From Actinomycetes bacterium (GTDB taxonomy: Bacteria; Actinomycetota; Acidimicrobiia; Acidimicrobiales; Bog-793): 64,000 bases of DNA. Both the position numbers and the translations under genes were made by a program. The notes below the pieces were generated by a model. The model did not search any database, was not told the origin of the DNA, and worked only from the letters and a program-made list of their open reading frames with translations. This document shows, one piece after another, positions 45,005-55,200 of the stretch. Location of the stretch: the NCBI GenBank assembly GCA_021829645.1, contig JAKBPI010000003.1:43588-107587 (forward strand), given 5' to 3'. Each line of letters begins with the position of its first letter. Position 1 is the first letter of the stretch.

Positions 45005-46933
45005 TTGGCTTTAAAATTGGAAGACTATGCCATCGTCGGCGATACCAACACGGCAGCTCTCGTGGGAAGGGACGGCTCAATTGACTGGCTCTGTTTGCCG
45101 CGATTTGACTCTCCAGCCGTATTTTCCCGCCTATTAGGCGACAAAAGTCACGGTTTTTTCCGAATAGCACCGCGCAACAGCTCTTTGGGGGGAGAGGCTG
45201 TGCTTGCTGCGAGACGTCGGTATCGTCACGATACTTTGGTGCTCGAGACGGAATTTGATCTCCCCGGCGGAAGCGTGCGTATTACGGACTGCATGGCCAT
45301 GGGAAGCCCTCATCCTCAGCTTTTGCGCTTGGTCGAGTGTACCTCGGGTTCTGCAGAAATGCGGATGGACTTAGTGATTCGATTTTCATATGGCAAAATC
45401 ACCCCTTGGGTAAAGCGTGTGAACGGTCTGCTAACTGCCATTGCCGGTCCTGATGCCATATCCCTTTGGACGCCACTGCCAACTAAAGGTGAGGACATGT
45501 CGACCGTGGCCGACTTTAGTCTTAGTAGCGGTCAAAGCATTCCTTTCGTATTGAGCTGGTACCCGTCTCACGAGAGTCCGCCCAAGCCGTTGAATGTCAA
45601 TTATGGCGTAGCGGAGACGGCAGAGTGGTGGAAGGACTGGTCGGCATTAGCCAGCGTCCCTGACGATAAATATCGGGATCCCATCATGAGGTCTTTGATA
45701 ACCCTCAAGGCACTAACTTATTCCAAGACCGGCGGAATCATAGCCGCCCCTACGACTTCGTTACCTGAATCACTCGGAGGTGAGCGCAACTGGGATTACA
45801 GATACTGTTGGTTACGTGATGCTACGCTGACTCTCAGTTCGTTGATGGCGGCAGGATACTATGAAGAAGCTATTGAATGGAGAGACTGGCTTTTGCGGGC
45901 CGTAGCCGGTGATCCAAAAGACATTCAAATTATGTATGGTCCAGCCGGTGAAAGAGATTTGCGGGAATTCACTTTGGACTATTTGCCGGGTTATGAGAAC
46001 TCAAAGCCGGTTCGTATAGGTAACGCTGCTGCCGGGCAACTTCAGCTTGACGTATACGGCGAGGTGATTGGGGCTTTGCATGAAGCAAGACGGGGACACG
46101 CGGATCATTACAGGCAAGGATGGGATCTGGAACTGGCACTGCTGGACTACTTAGAATCCGGCTGGAAAGAACCTGACGAAGGCATATGGGAAGTACGCGG
46201 TCCGAAACGGCATTTTACGCACTCCAAAGTGATGGCTTGGGTGGCCATGGATAGGGCTGTAAAAAACACAGAGCAATTTCACTTGGATGGTCCCGTTGAT
46301 AAATGGAAGCAATTACGGGCTCTGATTCACGCTGAAGTATGTGAAAAAGGTTTTGATGCCGAACGAGGCACGTTTACGCAATACTATGGCTCCGATTCTT
46401 TAGATGCCAGTACGCTCCTTATACCATTGGTCGGATTTTTACCGCCAGACGATCAACGTGTTCGCGGTACGGTAGCGACTATACAAAAGGAATTGACCCA
46501 TGAAGGCTTTGTGCTTCGCTACAGTACGAAAGACACCGAAGGTATAGATGGGCTCAGTGGTCGAGAGGGAGCATTCTTAGCGTGTTCTTTTTGGTTGGCA
46601 GATAACCTTGAACTGGTAGGTAAGCACCAAGAAGCACGGGATATGTTCGAGCGTCTATTGGAAGTGAGCAACGATGTCGGTCTACTTTCAGAGGAATATG
46701 ATCCGGAACACAAAAGACTTATCGGTAATTTCCCTCAGGCATTTTCACACGTGGCTCTGGTAAATACCGCCGCCGGACTTACAAAAGAAGGTTTTATTCC
46801 CGGGCTCAACCATGCCGACAGGATAGCCGGCGTTAAAGTTCCTTCTTCCCGTCAGCATACGGTAAGAACGGCTTTGGGTCATAACAGACATCCGATACTT
46901 CAGTATTCACTGCGGAAACACCATCTACGCTAA
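45005..46933 (+). CDS. Glycoside hydrolase family 15 (trehalase/glucoamylase-like)
   Basis: 642 residues from TTG 45005 with a GAGGTGG Shine-Dalgarno region. The start LEDYAIVGDTNTAALVGRDG, then SIDWLCLPRFDSP, is standard for bacterial GH15. YCWLRDATLTLSSLMAAGYY forms the substrate site, DEGIWEVRGPKRHFTHSKVM contains the acid Glu, and SGREGAFLACSFWLADNL the base Glu. Actinobacterial members are often trehalases. Glucose released could pass to the dehydrogenase encoded next. Confidence 0.93.
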   Translation: MALKLEDYAIVGDTNTAALVGRDGSIDWLCLPRFDSPAVFSRLLGDKSHGFFRIAPRNSSLGGEAVLAARRRYRHDTLVLETEFDLPGGSVRITDCMAMGSPHPQLLRLVECTSGSAEMRMDLVIRFSYGKITPWVKRVNGLLTAIAGPDAISLWTPLPTKGEDMSTVADFSLSSGQSIPFVLSWYPSHESPPKPLNVNYGVAETAEWWKDWSALASVPDDKYRDPIMRSLITLKALTYSKTGGIIAAPTTSLPESLGGERNWDYRYCWLRDATLTLSSLMAAGYYEEAIEWRDWLLRAVAGDPKDIQIMYGPAGERDLREFTLDYLPGYENSKPVRIGNAAAGQLQLDVYGEVIGALHEARRGHADHYRQGWDLELALLDYLESGWKEPDEGIWEVRGPKRHFTHSKVMAWVAMDRAVKNTEQFHLDGPVDKWKQLRALIHAEVCEKGFDAERGTFTQYYGSDSLDASTLLIPLVGFLPPDDQRVRGTVATIQKELTHEGFVLRYSTKDTEGIDGLSGREGAFLACSFWLADNLELVGKHQEARDMFERLLEVSNDVGLLSEEYDPEHKRLIGNFPQAFSHVALVNTAAGLTKEGFIPGLNHADRIAGVKVPSSRQHTVRTALGHNRHPILQYSLRKHHLR

Positions 46934-47058
46934 ATTTTCCAAGAAGGAATACCGCAGTACTTCAAGTTCAATTATTATTTGTAAATCTCTGGCGGTCTTT
47001 ACACCTCGGCTTTCTCCGACTATATTGGTGCTCGACAACAACATATGAGGGAGACAGA

Positions 47059-48108
47059 ATGAAAGCCATAACCCTTACCCCGCTCGTGGAAGGATCAGTA
47101 AGTCTGGAAGATATTGCAGAGCCAGATCCGGCTTCCGGTTCCGTTTTGGTACAAACGGTGGCAGTCGGTGTATGCGGTACGGATATCGAAATCATTTCCG
47201 GGCAGTACGGTTGGGCGCCGCCGGGCAGTGAAAAACTCGTTTTGGGTCACGAGTCGATAGGTAAAGTTCTGGAAGCTCCAGAAGGTTCCGGTCTTGCAAA
47301 AGGCGATTTGGTAGTGGGGATAGTGAGACGCCCGGATCCCGTACCCTGTTACTCGTGTGCGGTAGGGGAGTGGGATAATTGTCATAACGGCATGTATTCC
47401 GAACACGGTATCAAAGAACTGGACGGCTTCATGCGGGAGCGTTACAGAGCTGATGTCAGTGCTTTGGTAAAAGTTGATCCGGGACTCGGAAAGCTGGGAG
47501 TTTTGCTAGAGCCCACCACCATTGTGGCAAAAGCCTGGGAAGACGTCAACAAAATAGGTAACCGTAGCCACTGGGAACCCAAAACGGCTTTGATTACCGG
47601 AGCAGGTCCGGTCGGCCTGCTGGCGGCTCTTTTGGGACGCCAAGCCGGCTTGGAAGTACACGTGATAGATCAGGTCACATCCGGTATCAAACCCGAACTG
47701 GTGTCCATGATAGGCGCCACGTATCACTCCGTGGATATGAAAGAAGCGCTGAGTGAGCCGGACATCATCATAGAGTGCACGGGTGTGCCGGCCTTGGTAT
47801 TTGAAGCTACGCAACAAGTAGGAACCGGTGGAGTTGTCTGCTTGACCGGTGTTTCTTCGACCGGACACACCACGGATATAGACGTGGGGGCTTGGAACAG
47901 GGATCTTGTTTTGTCAAATAAAGCCATTGTGGGTTCGGTCAACGCCAACAGACGCCACTATGAAGCGGCCTCCGAGGCTCTTAGTAAAGCCCCGAGAGAA
48001 TTTTTGGAGAAAATGATCACCAAGTCTGTAGCGTTTACCGATTACAAGGAAGCCTTTAATCACGGTACGGCAGACGTCAAAGTGGTTATTGACTTTTCTG
48101 ACGTCTAA
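47059..48108 (+). CDS. gdh: Glucose 1-dehydrogenase (zinc MDR family)
   Basis: 349 residues. The catalytic zinc site comprises Cys in VGVCGTDIEIISGQYG and LVLGHESIGKV. A cysteine cluster (PCYSCAVGEWDNC) matches the structural-zinc lobe of glucose dehydrogenases, and GAGPVGLLAALLG is the dinucleotide site. CHNGMYSEHGIKELDGFMRE is characteristic of archaeal/actinobacterial glucose dehydrogenases. Oxidises glucose to gluconolactone. Follows the GH15 gene by 125 bases, suggesting a small trehalose/glucose-use unit. Confidence 0.9.
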   Translation: MKAITLTPLVEGSVSLEDIAEPDPASGSVLVQTVAVGVCGTDIEIISGQYGWAPPGSEKLVLGHESIGKVLEAPEGSGLAKGDLVVGIVRRPDPVPCYSCAVGEWDNCHNGMYSEHGIKELDGFMRERYRADVSALVKVDPGLGKLGVLLEPTTIVAKAWEDVNKIGNRSHWEPKTALITGAGPVGLLAALLGRQAGLEVHVIDQVTSGIKPELVSMIGATYHSVDMKEALSEPDIIIECTGVPALVFEATQQVGTGGVVCLTGVSSTGHTTDIDVGAWNRDLVLSNKAIVGSVNANRRHYEAASEALSKAPREFLEKMITKSVAFTDYKEAFNHGTADVKVVIDFSDV

Positions 48109-48120
48109 AATTTGGCAGTC

Positions 48121-49572
48121 TTAATATCTGTAGTGATCCGGTTTGTAAGGACCATTTTTGTCCAGACCCAGATATTCGGCTTGGGTGTCGCTCAGTTCGG
48201 TAAGCGTGACTCCCAAAGCGTCCAAGTGTAGTCTCGCTACTTTTTCGTCCAGCAATTTAGGGAGCGTATAGACCCCTACTTCATACTGCTCCGGTTTGGT
48301 AAACAAATCGATTTGTGCCAGAACCTGGTTGGAGAATGAGCACGACATCACAAAGCTTGGATGTCCCGTGGCACAGCCCAGGTTGACCAAGCGTCCTTCG
48401 GCCAAGACAATAATGCCATGTCCGTCAGGAAATCTCCAAAGGTCTACTTGGGGCTTGATTTCGGTTTTAGTAACCCCTTTTGCTTTAGAAAGGGCAGCCA
48501 TGTCGATTTCGTTGTCGAAGTGGCCGATGTTGCAGACGATTGCCTGATGCTTCATTTTTTCCATATGGTCCAGACGGATGACGTCACGATTGCCGGTAGC
48601 GGTTACGAATATGTCTACTTCACCTACCACGTCCTCTATTCTCACTACCTGCAGACCGGCCATAGACGCCTGCAGGGCGTTGATGGGATCTATTTCTGTG
48701 ACCATTACCCTGGCCCCTTGACCTTTGAGGGACTCTGCACAGCCTTTCCCGACGTCTCCGTATCCGCACACCAAAGCGGTCTTTCCGCCTATCATCACGT
48801 CTGTGGCTCTGGCTATGCCGTCGATGAGTGAGTGCCTGCAGCCATAGAGATTGTCGAATTTGGATTTAGTTACGGAGTCGTTTACATTCATCGCCGGCCA
48901 GAGCAGTTCGCCACGCTCGAGCATCTGGTAAAGGCGGTGTACACCGGTTGTCGTCTCCTCACTGACTCCTCTGACATTTTGTGACATCGAGATAAAGCGG
49001 TTTTTGTCTTTTTCCAAGGAAGAGGCGATCAATTGGTTGATGATAATTTCCTCTTCTGTCATTGAAGAGTCAATCTTGGGGGCACTGCCGTTTTTCTCTG
49101 CGATTACACCCTTGTGAATCAGCAGAGTAGCGTCTCCACCGTCGTCCAGAATCATATTGGGTCCGCCGCCCTCCGGCCAGCTCAGAGCCTGGTCTGTGCA
49201 CCACCAATACTCTTCCAGTGTTTCGCCTTTCCAGGCAAATACCGGAACGCCTTTGGGATTGTCAACAGTTCCCTCTTTCCCTACGGCAACGGCTGCCGCT
49301 GCATGATCCTGCGTGGAAAATATGTTGCAGGATGCCCAGCGGACTTCTGCCCCCAGCTCAACAAGTGTTTCTATTAGGACAGCAGTTTGAATGGTCATGT
49401 GCAAAGAGCCGGTAATTCTGGCTCCACTCAATGGTTTTTGTGAAGAGAATTCCTTGCGAATAGCCATTAAGCCAGGCATTTCGTGTTCTGCCAAGTCTAT
49501 TTCTTTTCTGCCAAAGTCGGCCAGAGAAAGATCAGCTACTTTAAAGTCAAAGGTGTTATTTCCTGTATTCAT
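48121..49572 (-). CDS. ahcY: Adenosylhomocysteinase
   Basis: 483 residues from ATG 49572 (GGAG at a good distance). [60 protein letters not shown] (NAD site) and the C-terminal [10 protein letters not shown] are diagnostic. Hydrolyses S-adenosylhomocysteine to homocysteine and adenosine. An in-frame extension to 49722 crosses the adjacent tRNA gene and is not real. No SAH riboswitch fits in the 49-base leader. Confidence 0.96.
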   Translation of the reverse strand: MNTGNNTFDFKVADLSLADFGRKEIDLAEHEMPGLMAIRKEFSSQKPLSGARITGSLHMTIQTAVLIETLVELGAEVRWASCNIFSTQDHAAAAVAVGKEGTVDNPKGVPVFAWKGETLEEYWWCTDQALSWPEGGGPNMILDDGGDATLLIHKGVIAEKNGSAPKIDSSMTEEEIIINQLIASSLEKDKNRFISMSQNVRGVSEETTTGVHRLYQMLERGELLWPAMNVNDSVTKSKFDNLYGCRHSLIDGIARATDVMIGGKTALVCGYGDVGKGCAESLKGQGARVMVTEIDPINALQASMAGLQVVRIEDVVGEVDIFVTATGNRDVIRLDHMEKMKHQAIVCNIGHFDNEIDMAALSKAKGVTKTEIKPQVDLWRFPDGHGIIVLAEGRLVNLGCATGHPSFVMSCSFSNQVLAQIDLFTKPEQYEVGVYTLPKLLDEKVARLHLDALGVTLTELSDTQAEYLGLDKNGPYKPDHYRY

Positions 49573-49621
49573 GCCATTCTCCGTTATCTTTTTATACCTA
49601 TCTGTTAGCAATGTTGCAGAG

Positions 49622-49708
49622 CGGAGGGAGTGGGATTTGAACCCACGGTATGCAAACACATACAGCGGTTTTCGAGACCGCCCGATTCGGCCACTCTCGC
49701 ATCCCTCC
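49622..49708 (-). tRNA. tRNA-Ser (anticodon CGA)
   Basis: Minus-strand class II tRNA: acceptor GGAGGGA/TCCCTCC, anticodon loop CTCGAAA (CGA), long variable arm, T arm GGTTCAAATCC. CCA not encoded. Confidence 0.96.
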
Positions 49709-49826
49709 TCAGTGTGTAACACTAAATAGGTTAGTAGATTTATTTGTCTTTGTTGCCGTAACCTATTTTCTTTATCTGATTTTTGGAAAAGAGACTTTTG
49801 ATGGCTGACGCCGAATGAGTCGTCTT

Positions 49827-50402
49827 TTACTGCGTCTTGTCGGGGAGTCTAAGATTTTCAAAGAAGTCTTTTAATATAACAGCGCACTCTTCTTCCATAA
49901 TACCGCTCGTGACGTTGAATTGATGGTTAATTCTTGGGTCGCAGGATATATTGTAAAGCGTTCCGCAGGCACCCATTTTTTGGTCGTATGCCCCAAATAT
50001 GAGGCTACTTATCCTAGACAACGCCAAAGCGCCCGCACACATGATACATGGCTCTAGCGTTACCACAACGGAGCAATCAGCAAGTCTCCACGTACCGAGC
50101 AGAGAAGCAGCCTCTCGCAGGACCAGTATTTCAGCATGAGCAGTGGGATCCTGATCGAGTTCTCGTCTGTTGTGTTGCCGGGCAATAATATTTCCGTTGC
50201 GGACTATGACGGCTCCTATGGGTACGTCACCGTGTGTCGTAGCAGCAGCGGCTTCATCCAAAGCCACTCGCATGGCTTCTCTGGCCCAACCATATTGCGA
50301 TGCGTTATTTTCGCTAAACGAATTGTCCAATTTAGACCTTATCTTTTTGAGAGGTAAGCTTCCTGTGGTATTCAATATAATACGTGATTTTATGTAGTGC
50401 AT
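49827..50402 (-). CDS. tadA: tRNA-specific adenosine deaminase
   Basis: 191 residues. The zinc deaminase motifs are [13 protein letters not shown] (His and catalytic Glu) and [20 protein letters not shown] (P-C-x2-C). [20 protein letters not shown] matches the TadA C-terminal region. Converts A34 to inosine in tRNA-Arg(ACG). The first 35 or so residues are non-conserved and no RBS is seen, so the true start may lie downstream at a non-ATG codon. Confidence 0.92.
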   Translation of the reverse strand: MHYIKSRIILNTTGSLPLKKIRSKLDNSFSENNASQYGWAREAMRVALDEAAAATTHGDVPIGAVIVRNGNIIARQHNRRELDQDPTAHAEILVLREAASLLGTWRLADCSVVVTLEPCIMCAGALALSRISSLIFGAYDQKMGACGTLYNISCDPRINHQFNVTSGIMEEECAVILKDFFENLRLPDKTQ

Positions 50403-50641
50403 TGAACATCGGATTTTGAGGCAAGCGGATAAATTTGTTTTTGGATCACTATTTTTTTATTCCCAAAAGCACCCGTTTCCTATTTGATGAGTAGATCCCC
50501 AGTTGTTTGTAAGCGCTGTTTTATTGAAATCATTCATGACAGTTTTTCATAACTCTCAGTGTGTAATGAATAGAGAGGCTTGAGAGGATTTACTGCAACC
50601 AGGCAGTTCCACTTGGAGTATCTGCTATACTCTAGGTTTCT

Positions 50642-51946
50642 ATGACACGCAAGTTCCGTATTCAAGATTTAGTAAACCTAGTGGATCAATCAGTCACCAT
50701 ATACGGGTGGGTGGATACGATCCGTGACCAGAAAAGCGTCCAGTTTGTGATCATCCGAGACGAAACCGGCAAGGTGCAAGTTGTCCACGACAGACAGGAA
50801 AACCCTGATTTGGCCGAAGTCATCGGACAGTTGAGCACCGATTCGGTAGTGGAAGTGACGGGAAAAGTTATTGCAGACGAACGTGTAAAACTGGGAGGGT
50901 TGGAGTTGCGAGTTGAAAGCTTCAAAATTCTTTCCAAGGCAGACGATCTGCCCATCAACGAGCAGTCCAATCTTGACAAGCGTCTGGATTGGAGGTTTAT
51001 CGATCTGCGTTCTCGTCGCAATCAGCTCATTTTTCAAGCACAGACCATTTTGGAAAATGAATTTAGAAGACATTGCCAAGACGAAGGTCTTATCGAGATC
51101 AATTCTCCCAAGCTGATGGCTAGCCCTAGTGAGTCTAGGTCGGAGTTATTTCAGGTAAAGTATTTTGACAGAACGGCATACTTGGCTCAGTCTCCTCAGT
51201 TTTACAAGCAGATGGGAATTGCTTCCGGCTTTCCGGGGGTTTTTGAAACCGGTCCAGTCTTTAGGGCAAACCCGTCTTTTACTTCTCGGCACGATACCGA
51301 ATTTACAAGTCTTGACGTTGAAATAGCGTGGGTTAGCTCTCATGAAGACGTCATGTCATTCGAGGAGCGTCTGTTGCGTCGTGCTATTGAAGCCATCAAG
51401 TCTTCCTTGGGTCCGGAACTTGAGTCTGAGTTCGGTACTCCTATTACGGTACCGCAACTTCCTTTTCCTCGTATCCCTCATGCCGAAGCCATTAGATTGG
51501 TAAAAGAAGCCGGGTATGAAATCCCCAGATCAGATGGGGATCTGGATCCGGAAGCCGAAAGGCGTCTTTCGGAAAATCTAATGAAGACAACCGGTCATGA
51601 ATTCGTATTTGTGACAGACTATCCGTCTTCCGTGCGTCCTTTTTATCACATGAGATATGAAGACGCTCCTACGGTAACGAAAAGTTTTGACCTGATTTGG
51701 AAGGGTCTTGAAATAACAACCGGTGCCCAGAGAGAGCACCGCTATGAAATTCTCAAGTCACAAGTTCTAGACAAAGGACTTGACCCACAGAGTCTGGATT
51801 TCTATCTGGACTTCTTCCGTTTTGGCTGTCCTCCGCATGGTGGATTCGGTCTTGGGCTTACTAGGCTGCTGATGATTCTGCTTGGTGTAGCCAACGTGAG
51901 AGAGGTTACCTATCTCTACCGTGGTCCAAACCGCTTAGTACCATAG
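50642..51946 (+). CDS. aspS: Aspartyl-tRNA synthetase, archaeal-type (probably non-discriminating)
   Basis: 434 residues, far shorter than the roughly 590 of bacterial AspRS and without its GAD insertion. An N-terminal OB-fold (VTIYGWVDTIRDQKSVQFVI) is followed by the class II core: motif 2 FETGPVFRANPSFTSRHDTE, motif 3 PPHGGFGLGLTRLLMILLG. The sequence style is archaeal AspRS/AsnRS. Such enzymes often charge both tRNA-Asp and tRNA-Asn, requiring GatCAB; discriminating activity cannot be excluded. A TATACT box lies at 50626-50631. Confidence 0.92.
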   Translation: MTRKFRIQDLVNLVDQSVTIYGWVDTIRDQKSVQFVIIRDETGKVQVVHDRQENPDLAEVIGQLSTDSVVEVTGKVIADERVKLGGLELRVESFKILSKADDLPINEQSNLDKRLDWRFIDLRSRRNQLIFQAQTILENEFRRHCQDEGLIEINSPKLMASPSESRSELFQVKYFDRTAYLAQSPQFYKQMGIASGFPGVFETGPVFRANPSFTSRHDTEFTSLDVEIAWVSSHEDVMSFEERLLRRAIEAIKSSLGPELESEFGTPITVPQLPFPRIPHAEAIRLVKEAGYEIPRSDGDLDPEAERRLSENLMKTTGHEFVFVTDYPSSVRPFYHMRYEDAPTVTKSFDLIWKGLEITTGAQREHRYEILKSQVLDKGLDPQSLDFYLDFFRFGCPPHGGFGLGLTRLLMILLGVANVREVTYLYRGPNRLVP

Positions 51947-52010
51947 ATAACCCGGCCTGTTTTTAGCATGTCGTTATTATAAATATGCCGTAGAGAAATA
52001 TTTTTGCTTT

Positions 52011-52036
52011 GCCGGGAGGTTACGCCTGGCTTTTTG
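52011..52036 (+). terminator. Rho-independent terminator after aspS
   Basis: GCCGGG (52011-52016) pairs with CCTGGC (52025-52030, one G-U), followed by TTTTT. Located 65 bases past the aspS stop. The remaining 52037-52269 holds no gene and presumably contains the promoter of the NRPS gene. Confidence 0.65.
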
Positions 52037-52269
52037 TACGGAACAACCCGCTTATCTCAAAGAGAGGTTACTCAGGCAACTGACAGATTAACTAAAGCAT
52101 TACACAATGTGTCAAAAGATTTAATCAATCGTATAATCATGTTTGCAGTGTTAGTAGTTATTTATGCAGTGGAATAGAGTAAACCCTTGCCGATTTATCT
52201 GAGAAATTGATAAGAAAGTATTCAGTTAGGCGCGTACTCAGAAAGAACACAGCTTGCTAGTGTAAAACT

Positions 52270-55200
52270 GTGAAGTTTGATAAGAAAAATAGAAAATTTG
52301 GATCTTTCTATAACAAGTCTGCAAGTTCAACAGCAAGAGAAACCATTGCCATCTACTCGGGTGGAGACGCTTTTCCAACCGGGACTTTAACAGATATTTT
52401 CGATTTTACATGCCGTCAACATGCTTTTTGTTCGGCAATTGACGATGGCAACTCGGTTGTAACTTATGAGCAATTGCAAAAATATGCTATAGCCAATGCA
52501 CGGCGTATACTGGATTTAGGGATTCAGCCGGGAAGCAGAATCGGAGTGTGTTTACCCTCCGGTGAGGCAAAGCTTTATCTGGCAATTGTGGCTATTTTGT
52601 ATGCCGGTTGTGCCTACGTTCCGGTCGATTTTGATGAATCTGCAGAACGGGCAGCTATGATATTTGCCGAAGCCGATGTGAGTGCGGTCATCGGTATTGA
52701 GGGAATACGCATATCCAGCGGTAGTTCAGAGACATTTATACTCGATGAAGAAAGCTTACCAAGTGGCTTTAAAACTGCCGGTAATGATGTGTTGCCGACT
52801 GTAGATCCTCATGATGACGCCTGGATTATTTTTACCTCAGGCTCGACCGGCAAGCCAAAAGCCGTCGCCGTTACGCATAAATCTGCAGCGGCTTTGGTTG
52901 ACGCGGAAGCAAAAACATTTTTACAATCCAGGCCTTTATCGCCTGGAGATAGAGTTATGGCAGGACTTTCTGTATCTTTTGATGCTTCTGTTGAAGAAAT
53001 GTGGCTGGCTTGGCGAAACGGGGCCTGCTTGGTACCGTTTAAAAGAGGTATCGTACGGTCCGTTATCGATCTGGGAAAAGAGATCAAAAAGCGTAACATT
53101 ACTGCTATATCGACGGTGCCGAGTATAGCTGCTTTTTTTGAAGAAGAAGACTTATCGACTGTGCGGCTGTTGATCCTAGGCGGTGAAAAGTGTTCGGCAA
53201 ACCTTGCTGAGAGACTGCTGCAATTCTCCTTTCCTTCTAAGGTTACTAAAGCTGTCGGCAGTGCCGGTGCCGGGAGGGAGATTTGGAATACATACGGTCC
53301 CACGGAAACCACAGTCATTGCTACGGCACAACGACTTATCCACGGGGAGCCGATAAGAATCGGCTTACCCATACCCGGTTATCGTCTGGCTGTAGTGGAT
53401 GACAATTTAGCTCCGGTACCCATGGGTGCCGAAGGCCAGTTGGTCATTTCCGGAGTTGGAACGGCACGTTATTTAGATTCAGAAAAAGACAGTTCGTCTT
53501 TTGTAGAGCTTTCCTGTTTTCCTGATGCGAGAACTTATTTGACGGGCGATATCGTAAAAGCCGAGCCTGAAGGACTTATTTGCTTGGGTCGTATGGACGA
53601 ACAAGTGAAAATAGCCGGAAAGCGTATAGAGTTGGGGGAAGTGGAAGAATGCTGCCGTCAGCTGCCGGGGGTGCGTGATGCCGCGGCTGTCCTCCATGGC
53701 TCAGATTCGGAATCTCCGGTATTGGCGGCGTACTTAGTAACGGATTTTGAAACAGATAACTCATCCCTTACCGCCGCCTTGACAAAAATGCTTCCGACAG
53801 GCTGTGTCCCATATCTGGTTAGGGTAGCAGAATTGCCGCGTAAGATATCAGGCAAAGTTGATAAGTCTGTCCTGCCTTGGCCCCCGGATAACACTCAGGC
53901 AAAAGGTAATACTTATCAATTCGGCACCGATTATTCTGATTGCGAGAAGAATTTAGACGGCATAGATATAGAAGTCACAGCGAAGAAAAAGCTATTTCCT
54001 GCACGTGATAGTCTATCAATTACTAAAAAGAATACGTTTTTAGGTAAACTCTTATCTTCTTTTAGATTGCAAAAGCTAAATAACTTGAGTACAGATGCCA
54101 CAAGATCTAAAAGTGTTATTTCCAATACTGAAAGTGTCGTTTCCATTACCGATCACAAAGATGAAGATATCAAAGAATTCGTCATGAAGTCATGGGCTTC
54201 GGTTATCGGCAGAAGGCCATTGGATAACGAAGATTTTTTTGTTTCAGGGGGAAACTCACTGTCTGCCGCTCGCTTAGTTGCTTTGCTGAGAAAGCGTTTT
54301 CCAACTTTGCCAATAGCTGAATTGTACCGTAATAGGAGACCGCAGGAATTGGTATCTTTACTTGAGAAAATAGACCAAGTTGGTAATAGAACCGAGATCA
54401 CATATACTCCAAGAAAACTTTTTGCACTGGGTCAGATTTCTGTTATTTTGTTCTCTTACACTGTGGTAGCGATGGAATGGCTACTGACTCTTTTGATTTT
54501 GTCGTCTCTTCTCATCAAAAGCAGCTGGGCTCCGCATATCAATCTATTGCTTTGTGTGCTCGTGTGGCTGGCTCTGATAAGTCCGCCGGCCCGCACGGTA
54601 TTGGCTGTTATTTTTGCCCGCTTGTTTACGGGCTCAATTGTGCCCGGCAAATATAAACGTGGCGGACTTGTCCACTTTAAACTGTGGACAGCTGAGTTTT
54701 TGGTGGCGAGATTCGCTCCGGTAAGTATGCTCGGTACGCCTCTTATCAATATCTATGCCAAAGCTATCGGTTGTCGTGTCGGTGACGGTGTTGTGCTCCA
54801 ATCCATGCCACCCGTGACGGGTTTGGCACAATTTGCTTTTGGTGTCACTGTAGAGACTGAAGTGGACCTATCCGGATGGCGTCTTGGGGTCTCAGAAGTT
54901 GAAGTAGGTTCTATTTCTATAGGGGAATTCTCCAGGCTGGCCACACGTTCCGTCTTGGCTCCGGGGGTCACGATAGCAGAAAATGCCGAAGTAATGCCCG
55001 GTACTTATGTACAAGAAAATATTTGCAAGCCAGGTATATGGGCCGGCTCTCCGGCTCGACAACTAGCTGGGGAAAAAAGCAATTTGCCCATAGCAATGTC
55101 TGCTTTCTCACGACTTTGGAAGTTTGCTTTTTCTCTTACCCCCGGCCTGCTTACCTCAGTTGGCTTAGTAGCGGCAGTAATACCGCTAATTTTTCTTTCG

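Noticed and set aside
48121-49722. Longer adenosylhomocysteinase reaching 49722
   Set aside because: The extra 50 codons run through the tRNA-Ser(CGA) gene; ATG 49572 has a Shine-Dalgarno sequence and fits the family length.
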